A DNA stretch of 64,000 nucleotides from the NCBI GenBank assembly GCA_015680905.1, contig CM027382.1, forward strand, positions 7,289,501-7,353,500. Direction: 5' to 3'. A program made the translations under genes and the position numbers. The notes under the pieces were generated by a model. The model was given only the letters and a program-made list of their open reading frames with translations, made no database searches and had not been told where the DNA came from. Source of the DNA: Coptis chinensis. Lineage: Eukaryota; Streptophyta; Magnoliopsida; Ranunculales; Ranunculaceae. This document shows positions 1 through 15,880 of the stretch, in pieces. Position 1 is the first letter of the stretch. Each line of letters begins with the position of its first letter.

Positions 1-892
1 AAATAATTAAAAAAACCTCCTTCACATTACTAAAACTATATTCAACCCCTCCTAATATTTTTATATTACTTTTTATATTAAAACTAAAATTAAAAAAATC
101 ATATTTTGACATAGGTTTTTTGCATATATTTAACACGCCGACAACATAAATAGCTCTATCTTTTAAAAATAAAACCCCATTTTATATTAATGCCAAATTT
201 GCACCGTGACACCTTTTTAGCATGTCCCCAACTACATCAATTTCGAGTATGAAACTAGATTTCGCCACGTCACTCTTTCCCTCCACCCAAAACCCAACTC
301 AACGAGTGATTTTTTTGCTCGATTTTCCTTCAAAAGAAATTTAGATACACACGTGTCCCCAAATTCCATCAAAAAAACAATGACAACATTTTCTTCAAAA
401 TTTGTTAAATACTATATTATCCTCACTAGAAATCAAAGAATAAAGGAACCTTTCACAATATTTCGATTATGCCCAGTTTATTATATTTGGCTTTGGTGTC
501 TCTCCATTAGTTGTTGCAAAAACATTTCCTGCTAGCTCTAATTCACAATTGAAATGAACCTTGCATTAATATTACCCCGACAATGATGAAAGGTTTAGTA
601 GTGTTGCTCGGAACGCTCTGTCTTCCCTAAACTAACCCGACTATGCACTAAAACTAAAAACCAATTAAACTTTCAAAGAAATGGGTTAAATTAGAAAATT
701 AGAACGGTATGAAATACTGATGAAATTTGCACCGTGACACCTTTCAAAAGCATGTTTGACGTCACAGACTTTGAAAGAGTTTCAATTTCAGTATGAAACT
801 AGATTTTGACAGTTTTCACTCCTAAACTTTGGCCCAAATTTCGCTTCCAGCAAAACCTAGGAGCAAAAAAATCCCAACTCAACTACTCATAA
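1..892. other. AT-rich intergenic DNA with one degenerate direct repeat
   Basis: No gene is visible. A segment around 190-270 recurs around 722-815. Both copies contain AAATTTGCACCGTGACACCT and then TATGAAACTAGATTT, with diverged sequence between. The copies lie about 530 bases apart in the same orientation, upstream of the PPR pseudogene. Confidence 0.5.
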
Positions 893-3013
893 ACCTCAAC
901 ACATTACTTTCAAAACTAACACATTCCAACCAAACACAAAAGCACTTGAGCTTTTCACTCAAATACACTCATCACACTTCTTAAAATCAGACCAATATAC
1001 ATTTTCCACAACACTAACTTCATGTACTAACCTACACAACACGCATTTTGGAAACCAAGTCCATACTCAAACCATACTCACTGGTTACAAAACTTACTCA
1101 CATGTATCCAACACACTTTTATCCCTTTACTCAAAGGATAATGACTTACATGCTGTGAACAAACTGTTTGAACAAATTGTTTCACCTGATGTTTATTCAT
1201 GGACTACTTTGTTGTCGGCTTATATCAAGGCGGGGGAGGTGGATTACGTGATTGGGATATTTTAGAGAATGCCGCAGAGGAATGTTGCTGTGTGGAATGC
1301 AGTTATAACGGGTTGTGTGGACAAGGGGGAGGATGATATTGCTTTGGGGATGTTTTGACGAATGCTGAGGGATGGTGTAATGCCCGATCATTATACTTTT
1401 GCGAGTGTTTTGAGCTCGTATTGTTGTTTACTGGATTTTGGGAGACAGGTGCATGGTTTGGTTATTAGGAGTGGGTTTTTGGTTATAGTATCTGTGGTGA
1501 ATGTTCAGCTTTCAATGTATTTTTAAGTTTGAAATGGTTAAGGAGGCTTATGAAGTTTTTGAAGAAGCTAAAAGTAGGACATGTAATCAGATTACTTTTA
1601 ATGCAATGATAGCTGGATTAGTGAACTTGGGAAAATATGTGGAGGCGTTGATGGTGTTTGGGGAGATGAAAGAAGTTGGTTATGAGCCCACTGAGCTTAC
1701 TTTTGTGAGTGCCATGAGCGCGTGTTCGTCTGCAAGAATGATGGAACTTGGACAACAAGTACATGCAGATGCTATCAAGATAGGTCTTGAAGGTTTTACA
1801 TTAGTGAGCAATGCGACAATAAACATGTATACTAACTGTGGGAATTTGGTATCTGCTTGGTTGGTTTTTGAATTGTTGGAAGAGAAGGATCTTATCTCAT
1901 GGAACTCTATAATTGAATGTTATTCTCAAGAGCATTCCTGCAGATTAGGCATCAAAACATACTTGCAAATGCAGATGGTGGGGATTAAACCTGATGAATT
2001 TACCATAGGAAGTCTGTTATCGTGCTCGGAGTTGGGAGTCACTGAGATGATTCAAGGATTGGTGGCTAAGAATGGGCTCATCTTAAATATCCAGGCTTGT
2101 AATGCATTGGTTTGTGCGTTTTCTAAGCATGGTAAGATTGAGCGTGCTTATCAGGTCTTTGCTGAGATGTCTTCTAGAAATTTGATCTCTTGGAATTCAA
2201 TCATATCAGGATGTCTATTTAATGGCTTGCCAGAACTAGGATTAGAGCTATTCAGTAAATTGCAAATCTGTGACATTCAGCCGAATTTTTATACACTCAG
2301 CATTATATTGAGCACTTGTGCTAGCATATCAGCTTTGAAGATTGGGAAACAAGTTCATGGCTACATACTAAGATCTCAATTCAATTCAGAAACTACATTG
2401 GAAAATGCACTCATTACCATGTATGCTAGATGTGGTGCTTTAGTTTGGTCTTCTAATGTGTTTCGAACGATGAATGAAAAGGATGTAGTCTCTTGGAACT
2501 CCATGATTGCTGCATATGCGCAGCATGGGGAAGGATGCGAAGCCATACACTGCTTTGAATCAATGCAGGAATCTGGTGTTACCAAGCCAGATCAGGCTAC
2601 CTTTACTGCGGTTCTTTCTGCATGCAGCCATGCTGGTTTGGTTAAGGAGGGTCGTCAGATTTTCTCTTCCATGGTAAAAGATCACAAGATAGAACCTGGA
2701 ATGGATCACTTTTCTTGCATTACAGATCTTCTAGGAAGAGCAGGTCATCTTGATGAAGCAGAAAGTTTAATAAGCACTATGCCATTTCGACCAGATTCAA
2801 CTATCTGGTGGGCTCTGCTCAGTGCTTGCATATCATATGCTAATGTGAGATTAGGGAAGGTGGCGGCTGGATATCTTCAGGAGTCTGAACCAGATAACTC
2901 AGCTATTTACAAATCTCCATGCAGCTGCTGGCCAATGGGAAGAAGCAGCTACTGTGAGAGAACTGATGTTGAACAATAGGGTGATGAAACAGCCTGGATG
3001 CAGTTGGATTTAG
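893..3013 (+). pseudogene. Pentatricopeptide repeat (PPR, PLS-type) gene, broken
   Basis: The translation reads through a series of 35-residue PPR motifs typical of organelle RNA-processing factors (for example VYSWTTLLSAY, DLISWNSII, DVVSWNSMIAAYAQHGE) and ends in an E-type tail (GQWEEAATVRE, then QPGCSWI and a stop at 3011-3013). By recall it resembles Arabidopsis At3g49740. It is not intact. In-frame TAG lies at 1263-1265 and TGA at 1356-1358. One extra T near 1525 shifts the frame into the long open stretch from 1501. A small deletion near 2910 removes the residues before the E tail. A further shift near 940 separates the N-terminal residues, and no plausible ATG precedes them. The gene is intronless, as is usual for PPR genes. 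The remainder from 1501 to 2910 is well preserved, so the gene died fairly recently or is under relaxed constraint. Lesions are seen directly; the name is from memory. Confidence 0.85.
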
Positions 3014-3695
3014 TTGCAGAATCAAGTGCATAGATTCACGATACAAGGCAGATGAGAGTGAATATCTGAATGGTAATGGATCAAGAGTGGTATTCCCAAA
3101 GTTAATTATTTTTATACAGGGGAGATTGGAGCTCAGCATATAACCAAGAACAATCACCTTTTCAGGTGAAAATAGTGTGAAAGTTGTCACTGAAGACGGT
3201 TAGGAGGCATTGATCTGGCTGCTTGTTCCTTAGAAAGCCTGCTCGACTATACGCGGTACACAACAAATGTTTTGTTAATAACAATTTGATAGTTCATAGT
3301 TAATACTGGAAGCTCATCTTTGGCGTTGGCTGACTGGCTGTAATCTTACTGGGAAAGGAGGAGATCCATATGAAAGATCTTTATTGAGCTGGGCTGCTGG
3401 GATGATGTTGTAAAAGAACCACGGAGAGGCGGAGATCGAGCTCCCTCACCGTGTATATTAAATTATAATTCTACTCGATTGAGAAAATATAAGTACGGCA
3501 GGTCAAGCATTTAGACGGGGCAGAGAAAGGGTGTAAAAAAAATTGTTTGGCTCACCAGAGAAGTCCAATATAAAGAGATGGGATTAGCTTTATTAACAAA
3601 GAATGTGTAAAAAGAACCAAAATTGATGAAATTAAGAGTGTTTGCACTATGTAAATTAAAAGAAAATAAGAGTGGTCCACTTTTTCTATAGTTTT
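3014..3695. other. Intergenic, nothing recognised
   Basis: This is the former 3' flank of the PPR gene. No open frame, RNA gene or repeat is evident before the MITE boundary at 3699. Confidence 0.4.
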
Positions 3696-4394
3696 TAAGG
3701 CGTTTGTTTACCTATAGAAAGAAAATGTGCAAAAGGAAATAGATAGCTATGGACTTAAATTTCTTTCCATAGCACACTCAAGTACCCAACAATACAATTA
3801 TTCCTTTCCATAGTTTTTGCAAACAAACATGATTTTTTTTTCCAGTTTTTATTTTCTTTTCTCCAGTTTACCAAACACATACCATTTAAAATTACATATA
3901 GCTGGGGTAAAAACCCTGATTCCGGTCTTTATTAGCCTAAAACTCATTGACTTTTGGAATTACGGCTAAAGCCCACCCGCTTATTTTAGATGTGAATTAA
4001 AAATGTCTGGCCACGTTAAATTGCGGAATAAGGTCATTGACGCAATTAGAGATTTTTATAATACCAAATTTACCCTTTTCTTCTCAATTTACCTATTTAG
4101 TTCTTAGTGTAGTCTTCAAAAAGATCACTCTTTTATTAAGTTTGAGATCGTGATTTGTGATTTAATGAGATTTTGTGGTCATGATTTCATTCTTTTCTTT
4201 TGACTTTGTTATTGAGATCTTATTTTAGAGATCGTAAGTTTGAGGTAATTTGTAATTTTTCTAGATCTCTTTCTGCATCTTTGTCAATTTTTTGATAATT
4301 GAGTCTAGTAAGGTTTCGTCTGTTGAGATCCATGGTATTTTGGAGACGAACCTGCATTTACTTTCTTTACAAAAGCTTGGTATTCTTCCATAAT

Positions 4395-5445
4395 TACTGT
4401 GGTGAAAATACTATTGTTAGATTCGTCAGTTAGTCAGCTGCGTTTGCATCCGAATCACCTTGTGATAAGGGGTTGTGCAGTTACGTATCTGTTCTTGCTT
4501 AAGCATGGGAGTAATGAAGTTGTCGAATAGTCAATTTCATCATTGATTGAGAAGCTAGAACTATTAAAGTTGTTGGTTCAAATAAGTTTGGATTTTGAAA
4601 AAGAGCTTAATTCATGTTTAAGTTTGATTTGAAGGTCTTGTTGGGCAATGTTTCCTTAGGAAGTGGTGATTGGAGCTTGTTGGGCCAACCATAGGTTGCG
4701 GCGTGCTATAGCGAGAGATTAATGAAAATGGCATTTAGTATTCTTAAAAAGCTTGATCCTTTCGAGTTACCAATTTGAGATTGCATTGAGGTTCAAGTCA
4801 GTGTTTTAAGGACCTTAAACAAGCTTTGTAAAGTTGAACTCTTAAGTAAGTTTTTTGTAAGAAAAAATTTAAGCAAGAAGACTCGTGCTGGTCTTGATGC
4901 TGAAAAGTTTGTCGGTCATTATTCTTCCAAGAATGTAGCTTCTAATTTGGCTATTGAGTATTTAAAGAAGTACAACATGTTCCTTATTAAGTCTCTCCAT
5001 GCTTCTTCTCCTCTCGCAGTTAAATTAGAAGCCCTGCGATGGGTTCATAGCTTTTGCAAGGTTGTGGTAATTGTAAAGGGTGATGTGAGTTTCATAAAAA
5101 AAAATCATCATGAAGAAAGTGGCTTTGTTAATATATGTGATAATTTGATTACTACGCATTTGAATGCATTTCAGATAAGGAGCCAAAAGTGAGGTCTCTT
5201 GCGTTTGCCTTGATCTTGGATAATCTTTTGCAAGTAAGACTTATTTACCAAGGAAACTTGTATGAAATTGTAGGAGTCATCCTCGAGAAAATTGGTGATC
5301 CTGATACTTCTATAAAAAACACATTCGTGTTCTTAGATAAGCTAACATCTCTTTTTTTGTTTTATACTAAAAAAAATCAAGCTTTTAATTTTCTTTTCTA
5401 ATACCACGCTTTGTTACCTTCCTCATGCACAAATTGTCATTTGTA
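4395..5445 (+). pseudogene. SMG1-like N-terminal HEAT-repeat fragment
   Basis: Pieces in several frames read like the helical-repeat N-terminus of plant SMG1, the kinase that phosphorylates UPF1 in nonsense-mediated mRNA decay. Examples are LKHGSNEVVE near 4490, IEYLKKYNMFLIKSLHASSP and LAVKLEALRW near 4950-5040, and KVRSLAFALIL, LEKIGDPDTSIKNTFV near 5190-5330. The pieces are separated by stops (for example after LKHGSNEVVE, and at the 5189 junction) and the kinase domain is absent, so no function is expected. It sits inside the MULE at 3895-6471, which is the likely vehicle. Identification rests on remembered family sequence; another HEAT-repeat protein is possible. Confidence 0.5.
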
Positions 5446-5599
5446 GAATGTCTCATGTTTGGAGCCCTTAATCGCAGAATCGATTAAATCACCGTTTTTA
5501 ATCCATATCTCTGCGACAAACTTTCTATTAAGTATGTCCATTAGTGTGAGTATAATAAAATGACTTGTATGTAGTGTGAGTTTCCACGATGGTTGTTTT

Positions 5600-6215
5600 A
5601 AGTAGTAATAGACAATGCAACATCCATATTGCTTGATTGAGTTAATGATGTAACATTCATGCTATAGTAGAGTTGTCGGTGCAACATTTATGTTGCGATT
5701 GGGAGTTCATAGTGGTTATTGCAATAGTAATAGGCGGTCGCAACATCCATGTTGCATTAGAGTTGATAGTGCAACATTCATGTTGTAGTAGAGTTGCTAG
5801 TGCAACATTTATATTGCAATAGGAGTTGCCCGGTGGTGATTCTTTGCGGTAGTAATAGTCGATTGCAACATCCATGTTGTTGTAGAAGAAGTTAATAGTG
5901 CAACATCTATATCGCGGTGAGAGTTGATAATGGTTGTTGCGGTAGTAATAAACGATCAATATCCATTATGCTATAAAGTTAATGATGTAATATTCATGTT
6001 GCAAGTAGTTGTTGCGGTAGTAATAGGCGGTGCAACATCCACGCTAAAGATATAGTTGGCGATGCAACATTCATTATTCGCGATGGTTGTTGCAGTAGTA
6101 ATAGATAGTGCAACATCCATGTTGCAGTATAGTTAACAATATAACATTCATATTGCAGTGGGAGTTGAAAGTGGTTGTTGTTGTAATATTAATAGACATC
6201 CATGTTGCCGTGTTT
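5600..6215. repeat. Degenerate minisatellite of self-complementary units
   Basis: The core GCAACATCCATGTTGC and variants recur about every 40-60 bases, alternating with AGTTGATAGT and GGTAGTAATAG spacers. The core is an inverted repeat (GCAACAT, CC, ATGTTGC), so each unit can fold into a short hairpin. Open frames here are by-products of the repeat. It lies within the MULE. Confidence 0.75.
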
Positions 6216-6673
6216 GAGAGAAATTTCGAGAGAGAAATCAATAGGAAATTTTAAGGACAAAATTACCGATTGAAATTTCACAAAATTTCAAAACAAAGTT
6301 CACATGAGAAAATTACGCCGGATTTCATATTTGGCGTTATTTGTTTTGTCTTAAAGGGCAAAGTAGTAATCTAACTCAAAAGTCAACCGGATGGGCTTTA
6401 CACATAAAAAAAAACCAGGTGTCTTTTATCCATAATTAAACTGGAACTGTGGGCTTTTGGCCCAAACTCTATTAAAATTATTTCATTTCCATTCCATTTC
6501 ATTCCATAGTGGAACACCAATTTTGTTTTCTTTCCTTTTCATGAGTTAAAATTTAACAAACACCCTAAGATACGAAATTTTCCGCACATAATTTTCTCGG
6601 GAACCTTGTTCGATCCATACAAGACTTAAAACAGAGTATACATTAATTGTTACAAGCAATTTTCCTTTCTCCT

Positions 6674-10368
<3,695 letters not shown>

Positions 10369-10480
10369 CTTCCAAGAAGATGAAGAAGAATGTGAGATCT
10401 CTTTTCGCTCTGTCTCGTTTTTTTGATGTTGTTGGTTAGCAGTTTGCTTGGCTTTTACAACGTTATATTTGAAGCGTGGA

Positions 10481-10486
10481 TTTATA
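10481..10486 (-). promoter_or_regulatory. Candidate TATA box of squalene epoxidase
   Basis: On the minus strand this reads TATAAATC, about 113 bases before the start codon. That leaves a 5' leader of roughly 80 bases. The position is plausible but was chosen by eye. Confidence 0.4.
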
Positions 10487-10794
10487 GTTTGTTTATCTTT
10501 GACGAGTCAGCTAGACCAGCTAAGAGTCGGGTCAATGAGTCAAGACGACCGGCCTTTTATATTCTTTCAGTGGAATGGGTATGCCGTATGGCGTATGCTC
10601 ATCATCAGTCAAGACTCAAGACGAGTGACTGACTAATGACTATACTTTGGAAATCAAATGAACCAACTAGTTAGTTGTAGACTTGTGGGAGAGACTAGAG
10701 AGACAAATTTTCATTCGAGAACGACAACTTTTTTTCTTGTTTTTTGAAAGTGTGATTCACGTCTCCAACCATAGTACAAAATATGGGAATAGGG

Positions 10795-11585
10795 CAATAT
10801 ATCGATTTTTGAATTACGTAATATATCGATTTTTGAATTACGTAATGGCCTATGGGCACAACCTATTTTGTGTTGGGCGGATCCAAAAAAAAAAATTATT
10901 TTACAAATTTATCATTAACAAAAAAAAATTGTAATTTATGTTAGGCACCCCTCTCCCCCACCTACATCAAAAGTAACTTGTTGCAACCTCTAATTGTCCT
11001 TACCCAACCTCCACTACACCATATATATATATATATTTAAAAAATTGTTGGATGAAGTAATGAAATTAAGGGTCAATGTAATAATTATCCCATGTAATGA
11101 AATCAATTTTTTGTTTGTATTTTTCATTTAATGTAATTTTGATCAAATTTTGTACGTGTATTTGAAAAACAAACATTTTAAATATGGATGCTTCAAACAA
11201 CTTTTTGGTGTCGTTCGAGACCAATATACACGGCATGGTTAGACCGTTGCACATTAGAACGACCTCATGGTGTTGTTGGCATGGCTAGACCATTTGAAAT
11301 CATGCACATTGGAACGACCTCGTGGTGTCGTTCGAGACCAATATATATGGCATGGCTAGACCGTTTGAAACTCCCAAACGACCTGGTTGGGTCGCAGAAG
11401 CTAACCCCGAACGACTTCACCACATCGCTCAACATAGTTACAACGATTTAGCAGGTGTCTACACGTAATGTTTTTTCCGAAGTATAAAACGATGTAGCAT
11501 GTAATGTTTGGGAATTGGATAAACGATTTAGTAGTGCTGTACATAATGTTTTCTCCGAAGTATAAAACGAGAGGCCAGAATTATG
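10795..11585. repeat. Intergenic region with several short tandem repeats
   Basis: There is no gene. A 24-25-bp unit containing ATATATCGATTTTTGAATTACG is doubled at about 10797-10845. A TA run sits near 11022. At 11205-11400 a degenerate unit recurs with GACCAATATA, GGCATGGCTAGACCG and GGAACGACCTCGTGG. At 11455-11575 a segment beginning near TAATGTTTTTTCCGAAGTATAAAACGA is repeated once. Confidence 0.6.
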
Positions 11586-11587
11586 TA

Positions 11588-11930
11588 AATTACCATCACC
11601 TCCATAATTCTTGTATTCTGAGCCAAAATTTTCATCTTGCTGAACGGACAAAACACCAGGAACACCAGCTAGTTCTTGTGCACACTCCTCATCAAGTTCA
11701 CAACATAACCCAAAATTGTTTTGCCAAGAGATGTGGTATATACACATTTGTGCATCTTTCTCATTGCCCAAAACCTTTGTTAGTACTTGAGCATAATGGT
11801 CCACCATTTGAGCTTTTGTAACAACTTCAACAGATGGTTTGTCCATTCGAACAATACAGTATTTGGAATTTCTTTCAGAAAACAATCCAAAAGTTCCAGT
11901 AGTTGAATCAAATAGACTACTAAACTGAAG
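11588..11930 (-). pseudogene. MORF/RIP organellar RNA-editing factor relic
   Basis: The minus strand encodes one MORF (DAG-like) domain: YCIVRMDKPS, VTKAQMVDHYAQVLTKVLG, IYHISWQNNFGLCCELDEE, GVPGVLSVQQDENF, YKNYGG. MORF proteins bind PLS-class PPR proteins during C-to-U editing in plastids and mitochondria. Several conserved residues differ from the usual consensus (for example SVEVVTK for GGEGVTK). There is no transit-peptide region or usual start upstream, and after YGG the frame runs into repeat DNA. It looks like a truncated, possibly single-exon copy. Family assignment is confident; loss of function is inferred. Confidence 0.65.
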
Positions 11931-13599
11931 GTTCGATAAGCTATAGTCCTTTTACGTTGAATCAACATTAAGGATCATGAAACTGATCGTAATCCTGATT
12001 CCTCATTATGATGATGACTGGTTCTAACCGGTTTGCCGGTTTTATTTTAAGTTGGGTTTTTGTTTTTGTGTGTGTGTGTGTGTTTGGGTTGCATACCCCA
12101 AATTGGACTAGGCTTATTTGGGATCTGTCCAACACAATATGGGGTATGTCAATAATAGGACCCTTGAATTATGGATATGTATAGTTAATATACTATTATA
12201 TAGCTCTACGAGTATGCGAACCGTGCTATGCATCGGTGTTTTTTCAAATTTTTAAACCTGTCGCTCTAACATCTCTATGATAGTATGATTTTTTGAATTC
12301 TAGTTATAATCTAAAAAATAATATAAAAACATTAGGAGGGGTTCACTACAAAAAGAACGACTTTACCCGACTGACTATGGCTGTCGCGAAAGGTATTACC
12401 TGACAGACCAAAACCGCCGCCAAGGTTTTGTCGGAAAATGCTTTCGGTCGGCATAGGCTTCGACGGTTTTATTGGTCAAAATAGGCCGTCGGGGTTGAAG
12501 ATCTTTGCCGACGGACATTCCTATCGTTAATAACCGTCCGGATATGCTACCGCCAAAAACCGGCCGGATATGTCGGGCTATCAAAACCGTTGGATAGTTC
12601 TCGCTGCATCAAAGACCGCCGGATATTCCCGCTACTAAAACCATCGGATATTCCTACCGTTAAAATCGTCCGGATAGTTCTGGCCGTTATGAGCAAATCG
12701 GTTAGATCGACGCTATCACCGCCGTCGGATATGCCGGCTACTAGCCGTCGGGTAGTTTGCTATTAGGCGGTTTTTATCCCGGGTATTAGTTTTTATTTAA
12801 AAAAAATATTTCTTATAATAATTGTTTGGTATCCCAACATTACATTCTTTCCTCGCACCAATTACATTCTTGCAAGTTCCTACTCAAATGCTACAAAGCG
12901 TTAATGTATTCATAAAGAAACAATGTGTTCATAAAAAAAACAAGAATAAGACATGTCGTTCACTAAGTATACATATCTGGAAATACGGGTTCCGGATCGG
13001 ACTATATCCATGCCGAGATCCATTTTTCAATACAAAACCGGAAGGATCCAAAAATCAAAATAGCATACCATACACCATAAATGGGATAATCGGATCCGAT
13101 CCAATCAACCCACGTGTCCCTATTATTATTTGGAAGTAATTCTCTAGATCCGAACCGTTTAGAGTAAAACCATAGCGAATTAAAATGGACTAAGCACCAA
13201 TTGTTTAGCAAACCCGTTGAAATGGGTTTGGATGTTGAAATTCAATACATATAAAATTAAAACCAAAAATCAGCACCACACCATCTCGTCTAGCAACCGG
13301 TAAATCTCTAGTACCCTAGCAATGACTAAGCACCAATTGTTTAGCAACCAAAATTGAATGTCTAACCATAAGTAACGCCACCATTGAATGTCTAACCGGC
13401 TTGGATCTCGACATGGGCCACTAGATCACTTGACTATCACAAGATTACTGGTAACGTCTCCTGGGAGAGGTATTTGATATGCCTCTAATAGAAATCTACC
13501 TACTGATCATGGAGGGAAACATAATTTCTTATGAATGAAAGTAAATTGACTAGAAATCGCCTTTCCTGTTGAGCCTTGCCTAATATGCCATTTCTCCAA

Positions 13600-14301
13600 T
13601 CCATCTGGCAATGCTCAATCTTCAACACATGACACATGATTGCAATGATGAGCACCATGAAAGGTGGAAAATCAAACTTCCACAGAAGAGCGAGCAACAT
13701 GAAACCAAACTGTCAAATGAAAATCATGGTGAGAAGGCAAGAACTGTACAACTTGATGATAAAAATCTAAAAAGACTCCTATCTAGTATGCCTACTATTT
13801 TTCCAGATTACAGTACTCAAATGATGCAAGTGAATAACCCTAAGACTACTAGGAAGCTTACCACAATATGAATTGTGATGGAAACTGCATATATCTACAA
13901 CCACCAAAAACGTTATCAAGAAAAGAAAACACAAAACATGATCTAGTTTTCATTTCATTTACTATCCAAAAAAACAAAAAACGGCAATCAAATTGCAGGC
14001 GAAAGGATAAATGTAAAGTATAGCTAATCCATACTAGACCATGAACAGAATAAAAAATCACCGTATAGTTTTTCATCCTCTGAAAGATTGCTATCTTGGT
14101 CAATACAAAGACGATGATGACACTTAGGCCGAGATTCCGTCGGGACAATGTCAGAAGCACTACGAGCCGCATCAGTTGAATCAGCGATTGCTATTCCAAT
14201 GTCAGCCTTCTTAAGGGCAGGAGCATCATTCACTCCATCACCAGTCATTCCACATATATGTTTCCTCGCTTGCAAGCATTTCACAATCTCATATTTGTGC
14301 T
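13600..14301 (-). pseudogene. Plasma-membrane H+-ATPase fragment
   Basis: The minus strand carries the hinge of a P-type proton pump. From 14301 downward it reads HKYEIVK, then [20 protein letters not shown] (the GDGVNDAP motif), then [21 protein letters not shown] frame break follows, then [10 protein letters not shown] near 14080 and, across diverged or intronic sequence, [14 protein letters not shown] near 13650. In intact pumps these blocks span the phosphorylation-domain end and membrane helices 5-6. The N-terminal two thirds and the regulatory tail are missing, so this is a dead fragment carried by the CACTA element. A splice-like acceptor at 14302-14303 suggests capture of genomic DNA rather than cDNA. 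Confidence 0.85.
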
Positions 14302-15187
14302 CTAAAACAATAAAATGCAATGAGACGCAAACTTTAAGCCCCATAAGACAAGTCAAAGTTGGTCAGAACATTAATCCCTCCATTCAATTGCAACAATGTC
14401 GTAAACACGAGGAATAACCTTTTCTTGAGTACTTGCAACATATAAGAAATCAATTAAGGCACATACAATTAAAGGAATAAAGCCAAGTAACAAATGAATA
14501 ACAAGTATACTACCAATTTCCATGCACTAATACAAACCTAACCCCCTAGGTTAATCAACAAGTAAAAGGGATGTACTACATGAGGATGGACTAGTTGCAC
14601 TGGTGAGAAGTTAAAAAGATCAATTAGTTGCACACACAAACACCTCCCCGTGTCCACATGTGACTCTTCACGAACTGGTGGACGTCGCATTGGCTACATA
14701 CATTAAGATAACACAATAATGATAAATTAACTTATTCAAGAAGAAATGCATGAAAAAAACTAAAGTAGAAAGGTCATTCTGGACCTAAGCCTTGGTAGTT
14801 ATGTGAATGTGAGAATGTGCCTTAAAAAATCTTGGGATTTTAATAAAAGGTCCCAACATCACAATTATTAAAGAAGACCTACACTTACTTAGTATCTGGC
14901 ACAAGTAGAAAGGACGTGTAACAAAAATGAATAGATGAAATTATAAATTAAAAGCAACAATGCAACCACAAGTTCAACTAAAAATCTTAAAAACAGCCTT
15001 ACATGAATCAACAGTAGGAATGAATGAAAAAAATGAGGTGAAGAATTTCATCAGGTAAACTAATCCTTATATCTTCACCTTCACCAGAACTTTGTCCATC
15101 AAACGGTTTAAGCGTTTTAGAAATCAATGATGAGCTACTTTAGTCCATCACCATTATTCTCCTTATAAGTTAACATGAAATTCATCA

Positions 15188-15222
<35 letters not shown>

Positions 15223-15880
15223 AAAAAAAAAAGAATAGTAGTATTTTGCTCTCTTTAAAGCTTTACACATACAAAAAAAAACCATGTTGAAGAGAAACAA
15301 GACCTACGACACATAAACTAACACAAGTACCAGAAATATCGAGAAACAAGAGCATATACTAAAAGATTATTGGAAACAATTAGCATGTGGTCTTGGACTT
15401 TGGGAAGCTCATGAATACAATAATTAGAACAAATACAATAGTTAGCATCATGAAATATAGTTGGGGACTTGGGGCTAATATATTAGCTCAAAGTCGCAAC
15501 TTAAGAATTCAAATTATAGGGAAGTAACCGGAATCAGGGAAACCTTTAGTGGATATATTTCATATTGCAGCAAGCCCAACACCACTAATTGATGAAACCA
15601 ATTCTAAGGCCATTAGTTTATGGCCTTAGGAAACTATCAGCTAGTTACCGAACAAAAAAGAAAATACAAGTGAACATACCAAGAAGAGCACTAAAAAGAC
15701 CACCAACACTTATCTCTAGAGACCAAGAATCTTCACCCCTAAAACAAAAGATTATTATATATGAAATCAAGATTTTATTTTAAAAACACTAAAAAGGAGT
15801 GAATTTGTATTTGGTTGAGTGTGAGAGTGAGTCAGCGAAGGGCACACTAAAAGCACATAAAGTAAATAAAGAATACACAC

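Larger units (their letters stand above)
3895..6471 (+). mobile_element. MULE-like element carrying a gene fragment (Pack-MULE)
   Basis: Identical 9-bp flanks TTAAAATTA lie at 3886-3894 and 6472-6480; nine bases is the usual Mutator target duplication. The first 45 or so bases (CATATAGCTGGGGTAAAAAC onward) align imperfectly with the complement of the right end (TAGAGTTTGGGCCAAAAGCC onward), as diverged terminal inverted repeats. No transposase is visible. The cargo is an SMG1-like fragment at about 4395-5445 and a hairpin-rich minisatellite at about 5600-6215. The low-complexity target sequence makes a chance 9-bp match less improbable, but the inverted similarity supports the call. Confidence 0.6.
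3699..6565. mobile_element. MITE (PIF/Harbinger-like) split by a MULE
   Basis: The left end GGCGTTTGTTTA and the complement of the right end, GGGTGTTTGTTAAA, form imperfect terminal inverted repeats. Each end is flanked by TAA (3696-3698 and 6566-6568), the kind of 3-bp target duplication used by PIF/Harbinger elements. Without the inner element (3895-6471) the MITE is about 280 bp. The terminal repeats are short and diverged, so superfamily assignment is tentative. Confidence 0.45.

Noticed and set aside
11448..11587. C-terminal extension of the MORF reading frame
   Set aside because: It runs into a directly repeated non-coding segment (repeated FYTSEKTL reading), so it is not part of the protein.
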